In this document: positions 26,346 through 35,603 of the stretch, piece after piece
How positions within the stretch are numbered: the first letter of the stretch is position 1
Layout of the letters: the number at the start of each line of letters is the position of its first letter
Assembly (NCBI GenBank): GCA_022447225.1
Contig: JAKVAZ010000016.1
Span: forward strand, 62,001 to 126,000
Length of the DNA stretch: 64,000 nucleotides
Reading direction: 5' to 3'
Source of the DNA: Fuerstiella sp.
GTDB lineage: Bacteria > Planctomycetota > Planctomycetia > Planctomycetales > Planctomycetaceae
Translations under genes and position numbers: made by a program
The notes under the pieces: generated by a model
Told to the model about the DNA's origin: nothing
Database searches by the model: none
Seen by the model: the letters and a program-made list of their open reading frames with translations, nothing else

Positions 26346-27344
26346 ATGATGGAAGCCTCCTTGATACGCCGACGAGTTCTTGAGGTATCGATAACCGTTG
26401 CACTGCTGCTGATACAACAAATCAGCATCTCAGCGGACGAGGAGAGTATCTCTGTGACAACTCACACATACAAGACTGTTGGTGATCTGGAAATCAAAGC
26501 TGACGTACATCGAGCCGACGACGATCGGTTGCGTCCGGTGGTTGTCTGGATTCATGGTGGCGCATTGATCATGGGGCACCGTGAGGGATTCAACACCCGT
26601 GTACGGACGGCAATGCTGGAGTCAGGGTATTGTCTTGTGTCAATTGATTACCGACTGGCTCCGGAAACACAACTGCCGGAGATCATTGAGGATATCGAAG
26701 ACGCATTCACTTGGATTCATAAGCAGGGGCCGAAGTTGTTTCATGCAGATACAAGCCGGATTGCTGTGATGGGTGGTTCGGCCGGGGGATATCTGACACT
26801 GATGACCGGTTACAGGGTCAGTCCCCGTCCCACAGTCCTTGTGCCTTTCTGGGGCTACGGTGACCTTATCGGTGACTGGTACAGCGAGCCCAGTCCTCAC
26901 CAGCGCCATCATCGGTCCAAAATGTCGAAGGAAGAAGCATGGCGGCAGGTCGGTGGTCCGGCGATTGCTGATTCACGTGACCGTAAGGGGGACGGAGGCG
27001 GTTTCTATCAATACTGCCGCCAGCATGGCTCATGGCCACACGCCGTTTCCGGATGGGATCCGCACACAGAAGGCGCCAAATTCATTCCCTACATGCCTGT
27101 CAAAAACGTCACGGCAGACTATCCGCCCACACTGATGATCCATGGAACCCATGACACTGACGTCCCTTATCAGCAATCCGTGATGATGGCGGACGAGTTC
27201 CGGAAGTACGGTATTGACCACAAATTAATATCGATTCAAAACGGTGAACACGGACTGGGCGGCGGTGACCCCCAAAAGATCGAAGAGGCCTACGCTGCTG
27301 CATTTGCATTTGTAAACAGTCGCCTGGCAGCACAGTCCAGATAA
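26346..27344 (+). CDS. Exported alpha/beta-hydrolase (HSL/BD-FAE-like esterase)
   Basis: Esterase or lipase of 332 aa with an N-terminal signal segment (VSITVALLLIQQISISADEE). The oxyanion motif HGGALIMGH, nucleophile elbow GGSAGGYL with S145, acid D270 in HGTHDTDVP and H302 in NGEHGLGGG complete the triad. This is the hormone-sensitive-lipase-like pattern often used on acetylated sugars or short esters. A GGAG-like site (CTGGAG) lies ten bases before the ATG; a second ATG follows immediately. It is followed by the YceI-like lipoprotein after 121 bases. Substrate unknown. Confidence 0.87.
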   Translation: MMEASLIRRRVLEVSITVALLLIQQISISADEESISVTTHTYKTVGDLEIKADVHRADDDRLRPVVVWIHGGALIMGHREGFNTRVRTAMLESGYCLVSIDYRLAPETQLPEIIEDIEDAFTWIHKQGPKLFHADTSRIAVMGGSAGGYLTLMTGYRVSPRPTVLVPFWGYGDLIGDWYSEPSPHQRHHRSKMSKEEAWRQVGGPAIADSRDRKGDGGGFYQYCRQHGSWPHAVSGWDPHTEGAKFIPYMPVKNVTADYPPTLMIHGTHDTDVPYQQSVMMADEFRKYGIDHKLISIQNGEHGLGGGDPQKIEEAYAAAFAFVNSRLAAQSR

Positions 27345-27465
27345 CGGTGGTGTTTTCTTCGCAGAAAAGATTCGTGCGACTCTTGTAGCCGTTGGACGGG
27401 ATGCTGATGATGCAGTACTCGGTTTCATGATGTGCCATGAATCTGTTTCGAACAGCAGGGGGGTA

Positions 27466-28146
27466 ATGATGCGCAGAGTTTTTTCATTGGTGGTGTTCGG
27501 CACGCTGTTGGTCGGTTGCGAAACCGAAACAGGAAGTGAGCCAATCAGCGAACTACAGGTCGAATCCGGCAACACAGAGCCTTCAGATGGTCAGGCCGGG
27601 GGATTTGCTCTGTCAGCTGACAACACGCAAGTTCTGTTTACCGGAACGAAGAAGTCCGGCGACAGTCGTGCCGGTGGTTTTAAGTTGCTCACGGGGAACA
27701 TCGCTTTGTCTGAAGACGGCATCAGTGGAATCAATGTTCTGATCGATACGGAATCATTGTTTTCCGAAGCTGACCGTTTAACCGGACATCTGAAAAGTGA
27801 AGACTTTTTTAGTGTGTCGGAGTTTCCGGAATTGAAATTTGAATCGACACGAATTGAAGGTGAAGGTGAAGGTGAAGGTGAAGGTGAAGGTGAAGGTGAA
27901 GGTGAATTGACCGTGACAGGGGATCTGACCATGCACGGTGAGACGAACCAAATCTCGTTTGCGGCAACGGTCAGTGTGGCCGACGGTAACGTCTCGCTGA
28001 AGAGTGAATTTCAGGTAGATCGCACCAGGTTTGGAATGAATTACACCGGACAACCAGACGACCCCATCAATGCCGATGTCGATATAAAAATCATTGTGGG
28101 TGCAAATGTTGGTAACACAGGTGAATCAACGCCGCATGACACATAG
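27466..28146 (+). CDS. YceI-like lipoprotein with internal Gly-Glu repeat
   Basis: A 226-aa predicted lipoprotein. The ATG at 27466 follows an AGGGGGG ribosome site and begins a leader with lipobox LLVGC (MMRRVFSLVVFGTLLVGCE). The mature region matches the YceI lipid-binding beta barrel in FTGTKKSGDSRAGGF, DSLFSEADRLTGHLKSEDFF-like wording, and LTVTGDLTMHGETNQ. These proteins bind isoprenoids such as ubiquinone precursors in the periplasm. Residues 131-147 are a (Glu-Gly)8-Glu run encoded by a hexanucleotide repeat, which appears to replace the loop where the domain normally joins two strands. An earlier frame opening at 27427 lacks a leader. Confidence 0.8.
   Translation: MMRRVFSLVVFGTLLVGCETETGSEPISELQVESGNTEPSDGQAGGFALSADNTQVLFTGTKKSGDSRAGGFKLLTGNIALSEDGISGINVLIDTESLFSEADRLTGHLKSEDFFSVSEFPELKFESTRIEGEGEGEGEGEGEGEGELTVTGDLTMHGETNQISFAATVSVADGNVSLKSEFQVDRTRFGMNYTGQPDDPINADVDIKIIVGANVGNTGESTPHDT
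27856..27906 (+). repeat. Hexanucleotide microsatellite (GAAGGT)8.5 inside the YceI-like gene
   Basis: Fifty-one bases of uninterrupted GAAGGT, in frame, encoding alternating Glu-Gly. Because the unit is six bases, gain or loss by slippage keeps the reading frame and changes only loop length. Confidence 0.95.
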
Positions 28147-28408
28147 AGGATTTTTAACCATGAACTGATACGGCATTGCCAGATTGGTTGTTATTCAGCC
28201 ATCAGGGTGTGCGTATGACTTCTGCCACTGCACAGTTCCCCTCAAAGGCGACGATAAAATGCGTCGTTCCGTCCTGAACAATGACCCCGGTTGTCGAATG
28301 GTGACGGTGCTGTGGTCGGTAGTGCAGATCATTAAAATATCAGAATGTCAGATAACCCCGGTGGCTCCTTGGTCATCTCACTGGAACTTCTGTTGAAAGG
28401 AAATCCTG

Positions 28409-29251
28409 TTGGAGTTCGTCCTCAGTCTGTTGCTGCAGACGGCGCTGGTTCCCGTGGTTGTTTCGGTGGTGGTCGTCACCACCATGAACAGGATTCCGCG
28501 ACTTGTAACCGCCAGTGCAGCGGTGGCTCCTGGAATCGCCTTCTTTGCAGGCTGGGCGATGCAGGAGTGGACAACGCTTCAGCCGGTTCGTTACATCGAC
28601 TGGTGTCCGTATGTTGCGCTGGCTCTGGGGAGTATTGTCCTGGCCATCGCCGCGGGACTTCCGCAGAAAATGATGTGGCCCCTGGTCGTGGCAACCTGTA
28701 TTGCGGCTGCATGGCTGCTCGTGCCAAATTTTCCCCGACTCAAACCACCGCGCCCGCAGGCAATTGGTCTGGTCGCTGTGACGAGTATTCTGTTTGTTGC
28801 AGCTACCAGACCGATTGCCGGTCGATTCAGCCCGCGATTTTTGACGGCGTGTCTGATGGCCACGGGAACCGCAGCCTCTGTCGTTCTTGCTCAATCGTTC
28901 TCGCTGAAGTTTGCACAGCTCATGGGGATTCTGACAGCAGGTCTGGCCGGGAATCTGTTTTACGTAAAGAGAAGTTCCGACAGTTCATTCGTCTGGATGT
29001 CTTTGGTTTTTATGCCGATTCTGATCAATCTGATGTTCATTGGTTACGCCGGTTCTCCCTCCCAGGTCCCGATACTCTGTTATGCCATTCTGCCCTGTGC
29101 CCCCATCATGATGTGGACTTCCATCTTCTTTCAGCGTGAAGACACACCATCGCCAAAGGAACTGACTGTGGCACTCGTTGCGGTGGGTGTTGTATTGCTC
29201 ATCGCGGTCTATCCTGCTGTGATGGCGCACCCTCCGTGGGCGTCAGAGTAG
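28409..29251 (+). CDS. Polytopic membrane protein of unknown function
   Basis: A 280-aa very hydrophobic protein with about eight transmembrane segments (LLLQTALVPVVVSVVVV, VALALGSIVLAIAAGL, VATCIAAAWLLV, and VALVAVGVVLLIAVYPAVM among them). It starts at TTG 28409, supported by AAAGGA seven to eight bases upstream; no better ATG precedes the first hydrophobic segment. I recognise no family motif. An overlapping frame (28345-29139) encodes a Cys-rich, non-hydrophobic sequence and is a shadow. It follows the YceI-like lipoprotein by 262 bases and converges with the phosphoesterase gene. Confidence 0.72.
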   Translation: MEFVLSLLLQTALVPVVVSVVVVTTMNRIPRLVTASAAVAPGIAFFAGWAMQEWTTLQPVRYIDWCPYVALALGSIVLAIAAGLPQKMMWPLVVATCIAAAWLLVPNFPRLKPPRPQAIGLVAVTSILFVAATRPIAGRFSPRFLTACLMATGTAASVVLAQSFSLKFAQLMGILTAGLAGNLFYVKRSSDSSFVWMSLVFMPILINLMFIGYAGSPSQVPILCYAILPCAPIMMWTSIFFQREDTPSPKELTVALVAVGVVLLIAVYPAVMAHPPWASE

Positions 29252-29348
29252 GACCGGCGTGATGGCGTGTCGCTGGTGAATCATCGGTTCCAACGACTGG
29301 TCGTTGATGCTTAATCGGTTAGCGCAGACACCACCAAATCAGGTGCTT

Positions 29349-30926
29349 CTAAGGCTCGACTCGCAGAATCCGTCGTCCGTTGAACACACGGCCGTGATGA
29401 TCGGTGGCCCGGATCTGCAGGGCATGTACTCCGACGGGTAGGTTTGCCGGGAGGCTGAATTGCCAGATATGCGACGACAGTTTCGGTTTTGGAAGTTTGC
29501 GCCATGATTCCTTCAACGCAAGTAATTTTGCTTCGCGGTCGTAGACTCGCTGATACTTCGGATCAATCAAACTGACTTTCGTCATACGCTGCCAGTCTCC
29601 CGTTCCCACACGCAGCTCGACAACCGACTTAGCCGACCCGTTGAAGACGTTTGCCGTAATCGATTGATTCCCGGAATCTGACTGCCTGATCACCTCCGGT
29701 GAGTCAATCTCCATCTGGTAATCAGTTGGGCGACCGGCGGCTCGGAAATCGAGCCGATATTCCGTTCCGTTGAAGGACAGCAGCGAGTAGCCGTTGGGGG
29801 CTCCGTCCGACAGCACCGAATGCGGGATCCCTCGTTCATCCGGAGCACCGCTCCACCAGCTGCCACAGACTGTCACATTGATAATGTGGTGGTGGGGCTG
29901 CGGGCCTTCCCAGCCGTCGTCACCTGTAATCCACCGGTGCTCGTGAGTGTGTGTGTGTCCGGAGACTGAAATACAAAACGGGCGTTTTTCAATCAGGCGA
30001 TAGAGACCATGTCGATCATGAGTGTACAGAAGCGGAACATGCATCAGCAGTACGACCATCTGATCCGCAGGGATTTGTGACAGATCTGTCTTGATGTAGC
30101 TCAGCTGTTTCTGGCCAATACCACCACGATAACTGCTTTTTCCTGACTCCGGATCATGCAGCCATTCGATGTTGTCCAGCACCAGAAAATGGGTTGGCCC
30201 GTAATCAAATGAGTAATAGGACGGACCGTATATCCGTTCAAAAGTTTCGTTGACATGCCGGCGACTCGTGGCGTCCGAATTGATGTCGTGGTTTCCGATG
30301 ACGTTGTACCAGGGAATGCCCAGCAAGCCGATTGTTTTGTTGAGTGGCTGCATGATATTGAGGTCATCAAATACGATGTCACCCAGAGTGACGCCAAACG
30401 AGGCTGTCGTACCAATCAAATCTTCAATCACATCGTGAGCGATCCAGTCAACTTCCTGCTGGTTTCGCGGCTGCGTGTCACCGAACAGTATGGCTTGAAA
30501 TTCATCCGGTTCGGTCTGAGGTGTCAGCGGAAAATCCACGGATTCCGGGAGCGGACCGGTTGGTGCAACTCCGGAGAATTTGGATGAGGGAGATCCGTGT
30601 GGTTTGTGTATGTAGTAAAACTGCGGCAGGTTGTCTTCAGTGTGCGGGGTCCGCCAGCCACGAGGTTTGATGACAAACAAAATCGTGTCTTCATCGACCG
30701 ACAGGCTGTACTGACCGTCATCGTTGGTGGCAACAATCCGGGTCCCGTTTGACACACGCACGTTGGGCAGCGGACGATCGTCGGCGTCGTATTTTTGGTT
30801 GCCGTTCACATCATGATAGACAATCCCGCAAGCCTGCTGGTGTGTGTCGTCTGCTGCGGTCGTCCGAGGGAAACAGAATTCACTCTGCAGACTGAGACAG
30901 ACCAGCAAAATCGCTATTCGAAGCAT
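29349..30926 (-). CDS. Exported calcineurin-like metallophosphoesterase with N-terminal SdrB-like domain
   Basis: A 525-aa secreted phosphoesterase. The signal peptide (LRIAILLVCLSLQS) is followed by a beta-sandwich of SdrD B-type wording (IVYHDVNGNQKYDADDRPLPNVRVS) at about residues 32-90. The catalytic domain shows all dimetal motifs: ILFGDTQ, TLGDIVFDD, VIGNHDIN, LLMHVPL and SGHTHTHEHRW. A C-terminal beta domain ends the protein, as in the metallophos_N/metallophos_C family. It probably removes phosphate from an extracellular nucleotide, phospholipid or sugar phosphate. A good ribosome site (AAAGG, nine bases) supports the ATG at 30926. Divergent from the PhyH gene at 31412. Confidence 0.9.
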   Translation of the reverse strand: MLRIAILLVCLSLQSEFCFPRTTAADDTHQQACGIVYHDVNGNQKYDADDRPLPNVRVSNGTRIVATNDDGQYSLSVDEDTILFVIKPRGWRTPHTEDNLPQFYYIHKPHGSPSSKFSGVAPTGPLPESVDFPLTPQTEPDEFQAILFGDTQPRNQQEVDWIAHDVIEDLIGTTASFGVTLGDIVFDDLNIMQPLNKTIGLLGIPWYNVIGNHDINSDATSRRHVNETFERIYGPSYYSFDYGPTHFLVLDNIEWLHDPESGKSSYRGGIGQKQLSYIKTDLSQIPADQMVVLLMHVPLLYTHDRHGLYRLIEKRPFCISVSGHTHTHEHRWITGDDGWEGPQPHHHIINVTVCGSWWSGAPDERGIPHSVLSDGAPNGYSLLSFNGTEYRLDFRAAGRPTDYQMEIDSPEVIRQSDSGNQSITANVFNGSAKSVVELRVGTGDWQRMTKVSLIDPKYQRVYDREAKLLALKESWRKLPKPKLSSHIWQFSLPANLPVGVHALQIRATDHHGRVFNGRRILRVEP

Positions 30927-31411
30927 GAACCAACCTTTGCAAAAAAAACTCTGACTCAGACATTACTGATACTGAGTGTAAAGTGCTTCCCGCCGAACAC
31001 AATCCTGCGATGTCCAAACGACCGAATGTTCTTTCAGCCATCAGACGTCTCAGTAGATTCTGACGCAGGTGACGTTTCTCTGACGGTTTGTTCCCTGTCA
31101 TCAATGTCGTGATTTATAGTTAATTCTTTCGCCTTTCAGGTCTGCGGAAAGTTGCTGTTAAAGAACCTCTCTGAAGACTCCACGATGAGTTGCGACCTGG
31201 GGCCGCGGGATCAGCGAGCCTGTTCCTTACCGGCAGCGGCTTAACTGCTCCGACTGACTTCTGTCAGAGGGTGACGTGGGTTAAAACCTGCGGGTGCTGA
31301 CATCACGTGTCGCACACACTTTTACAGCATGTTGCCTGCATGCCATAATTCCGTTTTACCGACAGGCCACCGTCAGGTGGTGCCGCCTGGGACCTGGAAC
31401 TAATATCGATC
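30927..31411. other. Divergent intergenic region
   Basis: About 485 bases with no gene apparent. It separates the phosphoesterase (minus) and PhyH (plus). A small hairpin, CCACC-GTCA-GGTGG at 31367-31380, lies 31 bases before the PhyH start and could influence translation. The poly-A tract near 30946 is in the phosphoesterase leader. Confidence 0.35.
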
Positions 31412-32170
31412 ATGCTTACCGACTCCCAAATCGCACAGTATCGTCAGGAAGGATACGTCACGCCTGATTTTCGTCTTCCGGAAGATGTGCTGGCAGAGAT
31501 CAGACGGGCGCACGACCGTCTGATTGAACAACATCCGGAGTTTTCCGATTATTGCTCGGCTTTGCTGGCCTATGACACCTGGTATCTAACGGTCGCCCGA
31601 ATGCCTGAAATTCTGGATATGGTGGCTCAGGTCATTGGTGATGACATCGCATTATGGAACAGCAGTTTCTTTGCTAAACCGGCCCGCATTGGTACGAAGA
31701 CGCCCTGGCACCAGGACGGGGAATACTGGCCGATTGAACCGCTGGCAACATGCACGGTCTGGATTGCCATCGACGCTTCGACCCGGCACAACGGTTGTCT
31801 GCGCGTTATTCCGGGTTCGCATCGTGAGCAGCGTCTGGCTCAACACGTTAGCAATGATGCTGACGGGCTTGCCCTGAGTCTGGAACTGAATCAATCCGAA
31901 TTCAATGAGGATGACGCTGAAGACATTGTTCTGGAACCAGGTCAGGTTTCACTGCACGATGTCTACCTGTATCACGGGTCGGATTCAAACGAGTCCGATA
32001 AATCTCGCCGGGGAATGACGCTGCGTTATATGCCGACCACATCAGTTTACGTACACGATCGACCAATCCGGTATGTTGGCGAAGGCCGTCTGGCGATGTC
32101 ACAACGAACCGTCTATCTCATGCGGGGAATTGATCAGTCCGGACAGAACGACTTTCTGGTTCGCTATTAA
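31412..32170 (+). CDS. PhyH-family dioxygenase
   Basis: A 252-aa Fe(II)/2-oxoglutarate oxygenase. Iron ligands are H100 and D102 in TPWHQDGEYW and H188 in YLYHGSDSN, with the arginines of KSRRGM as candidate 2-oxoglutarate contacts. The pair NNGCLRVIP-like wording (HNGCLRVIPGSH) is the usual strand near the distal face. N-terminal YRQEGYVTPDFRLPEDVL is a standard PhyH start. Upstream of the second PhyH gene (171-base spacer), so the two may be cotranscribed with the following unknown-family gene. Substrate not readable. Confidence 0.88.
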   Translation: MLTDSQIAQYRQEGYVTPDFRLPEDVLAEIRRAHDRLIEQHPEFSDYCSALLAYDTWYLTVARMPEILDMVAQVIGDDIALWNSSFFAKPARIGTKTPWHQDGEYWPIEPLATCTVWIAIDASTRHNGCLRVIPGSHREQRLAQHVSNDADGLALSLELNQSEFNEDDAEDIVLEPGQVSLHDVYLYHGSDSNESDKSRRGMTLRYMPTTSVYVHDRPIRYVGEGRLAMSQRTVYLMRGIDQSGQNDFLVRY

Positions 32171-32341
32171 TTCCCTGTTGGTTTTGAATTCTGAGCAACA
32201 GATTTGTGGTCTCTGCAGTCCTTCCTTACGCTTTGAGTTCTGTAACTGGATGAAGAGGCTGTGATGCGGCGCCGGCATGCGATCTGTACGAATGTGAATG
32301 TCGATAATTTCTGAACCCTTGACCCTGCGAAGACAGCGAAC

Positions 32342-33202
32342 ATGACCGAACCCACGAATACCACCACGGAAGCAATCACCGCATCTACGGAGTGGGGCAA
32401 TTTGGCCATCAGCGACCAAATCAGGCATCTTGAACTCGAAGGTTATCTCGTAATTCCGGACCTGATTCCGCCGAATCAAATGTCTGAGATCCGCGATGAA
32501 CTCGATCGTCTTCCCACCATTTCCGTTGATTACAGTGAGAATCAGCGTGGCTGCAATGACGTGCAGTGGACCGATTCTCCGGCCTGCATTGATCTCATAG
32601 CGCTGCCCGCTATGGTCAAATTTTTGACAACGCTTCTGGGAGATGAGCTGATTTGCACCAGTTGCGGTTATAGTTTGTCCCAACCTGGTCATCCTGGAAT
32701 TGCAATCCACACTGATGCGCAACCTTACGGGTCGAAGATCTTTGGTACTCAGGCCAGCAGCCCGTGTCTGGTCCGTGTTCTGTACTATCTTGACGATTTG
32801 ACTCCGGAACGGTCACCGTTCAAGGTCATTCCACGTTCTCATTTGTCGCTGCACGCGGACGCCAACCCGTATCACCGCTATCTGCGTCACCCGGAAGAAG
32901 TGATGGTCACGTGTCGCGCCGGGTCGGCTGTGATCATCAATCAGACGGTCTTTCACGGGAATTATCCGAACGTCAGTGAGTCAGATCGGCGGATGCTGGC
33001 GATCGCCTACCGACCGGAATGGTCCGGACCGATTGTCGAAGTTCCTGACCGGGACCCCGAGCAGGTTGATCAGCTTCCGGAGCGTGTTCGACCGTTGTTC
33101 AAAAGTCTCAACACGCGTCGAATTGATTTCGATGTTCCGAATCGGCCAGCCAACATGCTAACCGAAGCTCCCGGCATCAATCCCAGCCGGTGGAGCTTAT
33201 AG
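32342..33202 (+). CDS. PhyH-family dioxygenase, subfamily shared with 56624
   Basis: A 286-aa Fe(II)/2-oxoglutarate oxygenase. The iron triad is H123 and D125 in IAIHTDAQPYG and H205 in VFHGNYP. It is a close paralogue of the gene at 56624: shared blocks include LVRVLYYLDDLTP, FHAD/LHADA-NPY, HPEEV and the unusual C-terminus EAPG-NPSRW. The first ~35 residues are polar and Thr-rich. It lies 92 bases before the first unknown-family gene (33295). Together they suggest a small oxidative pathway with the downstream Gfo/Idh enzyme; this is inference from position only. Confidence 0.87.
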   Translation: MTEPTNTTTEAITASTEWGNLAISDQIRHLELEGYLVIPDLIPPNQMSEIRDELDRLPTISVDYSENQRGCNDVQWTDSPACIDLIALPAMVKFLTTLLGDELICTSCGYSLSQPGHPGIAIHTDAQPYGSKIFGTQASSPCLVRVLYYLDDLTPERSPFKVIPRSHLSLHADANPYHRYLRHPEEVMVTCRAGSAVIINQTVFHGNYPNVSESDRRMLAIAYRPEWSGPIVEVPDRDPEQVDQLPERVRPLFKSLNTRRIDFDVPNRPANMLTEAPGINPSRWSL

Positions 33203-33294
33203 ATGCGTTTCGTTACCGATCTGATGTTTACCGGTACGCCGCGCTATGACAGTTCAATCGGGCAGCAGACTGCGACCACAGGAAAGAGTCAACA

Positions 33295-34200
33295 GTGACA
33301 GCTCACTGGGAATCAGTGTTGTGTCTCGATTCAGAACGCCGTCCGGATTCCGGAAATGCGGAGGTACTGACTGACGCGATTCGGAAGGGAGCGGATCTCC
33401 GTGTCGGGACGGCGTTTCGGTACAACGAACACATCGATACGGCATCAGACAGTGACGAACTCATTAAGGAGGTGATGGATTTTCGGATCACGTACCTGAT
33501 TGACGATCGATGGGTGGCGGGAATTCAGAATCTTCGTATGCCGGTCGCTCCTCCGGACGGGTTCGGGCCGCGCGAATCCATGTCGTTTTTCCTTTACAAT
33601 CAGGATGGTCACCAGGCCATTGCCCGTCCGCACCTGGACGGTCGCAAAGCAACAGGTCAGCCGGGGGCGTCGCCGGTCAACGATTGGCCGGACATGCCCA
33701 AATATCATGAATTGCAGAGCTTTGATGCTGAAACCAATGCTCCCAGCAGCAATTTTATCTACGACTTTGAATGTTTTCGATTTATGGTGCGCTCCGGCTG
33801 GCGTGAAGTGCTGTCTCATGATGCTGATGGCAGAGTAACCAGTGGTGATGTTACTGAGCTGGCTGATTCGTTCGAACGTGGGGCAGAAGTCAAGATCGCT
33901 GTACGGGGGCTCTGCCACGATCTTTCTGATGACGAAGAAGCGTTGGTGGACCACGAGGTCTTTATTCATCTGGGAGCCTGTTACTACTACACAGATCAGC
34001 GGCTGTTCCTGGCGTCAGCAAATCCTGTGGTTCGAACGCGTCCTTCGATTCCTCTGGGCTACGGAAGTTGTTCCTGGGATTTCGGATGGCTCGTGCCGCG
34101 GACGGACGGCCATGTGGCTCGCTGGCTGTGCGATCCTCTTACCTTGAAATTTCGGCGTGAAACCCGACGCTACCCCATTCGCTGGTTTGTCAGTGAGTGA
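33295..34200 (+). CDS. Protein of unrecognised family, paralogue A
   Basis: A 301-aa soluble protein, starting at GTG 33295 with AGGAAAGAG upstream. I do not recognise its family. It is a paralogue of the product of 35604: both begin with a short beta-rich part containing KGADLRV or RGADLRV, share a YDFECFRFMVRSGWREV / YGVYRWFTCDRWRVV block, then the DADG--GD-EL segment, and end in FRRET or FRRTE before a Trp-rich tail. No signal peptide, membrane segment or known catalytic motif is visible. Conserved Trp, Arg, His and Asp residues suggest an enzyme or carbohydrate-binding role. Its neighbours are a PhyH oxygenase and a Gfo/Idh dehydrogenase. Confidence 0.72.
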   Translation: MTAHWESVLCLDSERRPDSGNAEVLTDAIRKGADLRVGTAFRYNEHIDTASDSDELIKEVMDFRITYLIDDRWVAGIQNLRMPVAPPDGFGPRESMSFFLYNQDGHQAIARPHLDGRKATGQPGASPVNDWPDMPKYHELQSFDAETNAPSSNFIYDFECFRFMVRSGWREVLSHDADGRVTSGDVTELADSFERGAEVKIAVRGLCHDLSDDEEALVDHEVFIHLGACYYYTDQRLFLASANPVVRTRPSIPLGYGSCSWDFGWLVPRTDGHVARWLCDPLTLKFRRETRRYPIRWFVSE

Positions 34201-34286
34201 ACTGATCATAAAACAGCAACGATAGTTTACTGACTATGTTATTGATCCGGAGTTCACGCTGCAGATGACCAGGAGTTATCAGACAC

Positions 34287-35327
34287 ATGGTGAACAGAAT
34301 CAAGGTGGGGCTGTTGACGCATGCCGGCGGCGCCCATGTTCGGGCATATCTCAACGCACTGGCAGCTGCAGAACGATGTCAGGAAGTTGTGCTGGCAGAT
34401 CCGGACGGATACTGGGAATCGGAAGCGAAACAGGTCCTGGGAAATAAACTGCGGTCTGTGTCACGGAATCATCGTCAGGTACTCAGCGATGATCAGCCTC
34501 AAATGGCACTGATCACGATGGAGGCAGGTTTGGCGCCACCTGTTATCGACGCAGCGCTGGAGGCCGGCTGCCATGTGTTTGCAGAAAAACCCTCCTGCGT
34601 GCGAGCTGAAGATTTTACGCCGCTCGTTCAGAAAGCGCACAGCAAACATCTGCACCTGATGCTTGCGCTGGCTAACCGCACAAATCCCGAGATCCGTGCC
34701 GCACGAAGAATTTTTACGTCAAACCGGATCGGAAAACTGTTTGGGGTCGAATTGCATCTTATCGCCGACCAGACACGCCTGACACGGCCTTCCTATCATA
34801 AGAAATGGTTTGCTGACAGAACACGAGCCGGAGGCGGGCATCTGATCTGGCTGGGGATCCACTGGCTCGATCTGGCGATGCATATCACCGGACAGTCGAT
34901 CTCAGAAGTTGTCGGTTTTACCACGAATATCGGTGGGCAGCCGGTCAATATTGAGGACTCGGCAACCGCTGCGCTGCGGTTTGACAGCGGAGCGCTGGGC
35001 ACGATGACATCGGGTTATTATCTGGACCGCAGCTATCATTCGCACATCAAGATCTGGGGTTCACGCGGCTGGATTCTGATCGAACCCATGAAAGATCAGC
35101 CGCTGACATGGTACACCACCGCGGGCGAAAATGCCGGCAGTCTGCAGACCATCGCTCAGAAAGAGCCTCGAGGTTACACGCCGTTCGTCAGCGAAGCGAT
35201 TCGTGCCTGTGCAGATATGACGGAGCCTCCCATCAGCAGCGAACATAGTCTGCGTGCACTCAGGACCGTGTTCTCAGTATACTCGGCTGCCGAAACCGGC
35301 CGCGCGACAAAGATTGAACAGGCCTAA
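34287..35327 (+). CDS. Gfo/Idh/MocA-family oxidoreductase
   Basis: A 346-aa cytoplasmic NAD(P)-dependent dehydrogenase. The Rossmann half is followed by the diagnostic CHVFAEKPSCV, with the EKP lysine intact, and a GGHLIWLGIHWLDLAMHITG segment carrying the catalytic His of sugar dehydrogenases. AGGAG eleven bases upstream supports the ATG at 34287. The N-terminal dinucleotide region is unusual: THAGGAHVRAY stands where GxGxxG normally occurs. Likely substrates are sugars, inositols or their keto forms. It lies exactly between the two unknown-family paralogues, 86 and 276 bases away. Confidence 0.88.
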   Translation: MVNRIKVGLLTHAGGAHVRAYLNALAAAERCQEVVLADPDGYWESEAKQVLGNKLRSVSRNHRQVLSDDQPQMALITMEAGLAPPVIDAALEAGCHVFAEKPSCVRAEDFTPLVQKAHSKHLHLMLALANRTNPEIRAARRIFTSNRIGKLFGVELHLIADQTRLTRPSYHKKWFADRTRAGGGHLIWLGIHWLDLAMHITGQSISEVVGFTTNIGGQPVNIEDSATAALRFDSGALGTMTSGYYLDRSYHSHIKIWGSRGWILIEPMKDQPLTWYTTAGENAGSLQTIAQKEPRGYTPFVSEAIRACADMTEPPISSEHSLRALRTVFSVYSAAETGRATKIEQA

Positions 35328-35603
35328 CCAACAGAGTCGTGGTGGGACTGGTCACTGGTTGCTGAACGACAATGCGGATACCGTGAGCTACGCGGTGATC
35401 CGTTGAATGGTCAGACCGTTACAATTGGTATCAAAACGTTGAACCGTGAGGACAACGCGCCTGCGGGTCTGCCCTGTTTCGGCGGGGAGGGAAGTCGTCA
35501 TTCCGATTTTAACACGGGCGCGTCCGCCGGACGTTTCCAACGAACACCATACGATCAGCGGTCCGGCTAATGCCCGGAATCAGCAAATCTGAAGGATTTA
35601 ACA

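Noticed and set aside
27856-27906. Tandem repeat as a CRISPR array
   Set aside because: Units are six bases, contiguous and in frame within a gene, with no spacers.
28345-29139. 264-codon frame overlapping the polytopic membrane protein
   Set aside because: Cys- and Arg-rich shadow; the alternative frame is strongly hydrophobic with a good ribosome site.
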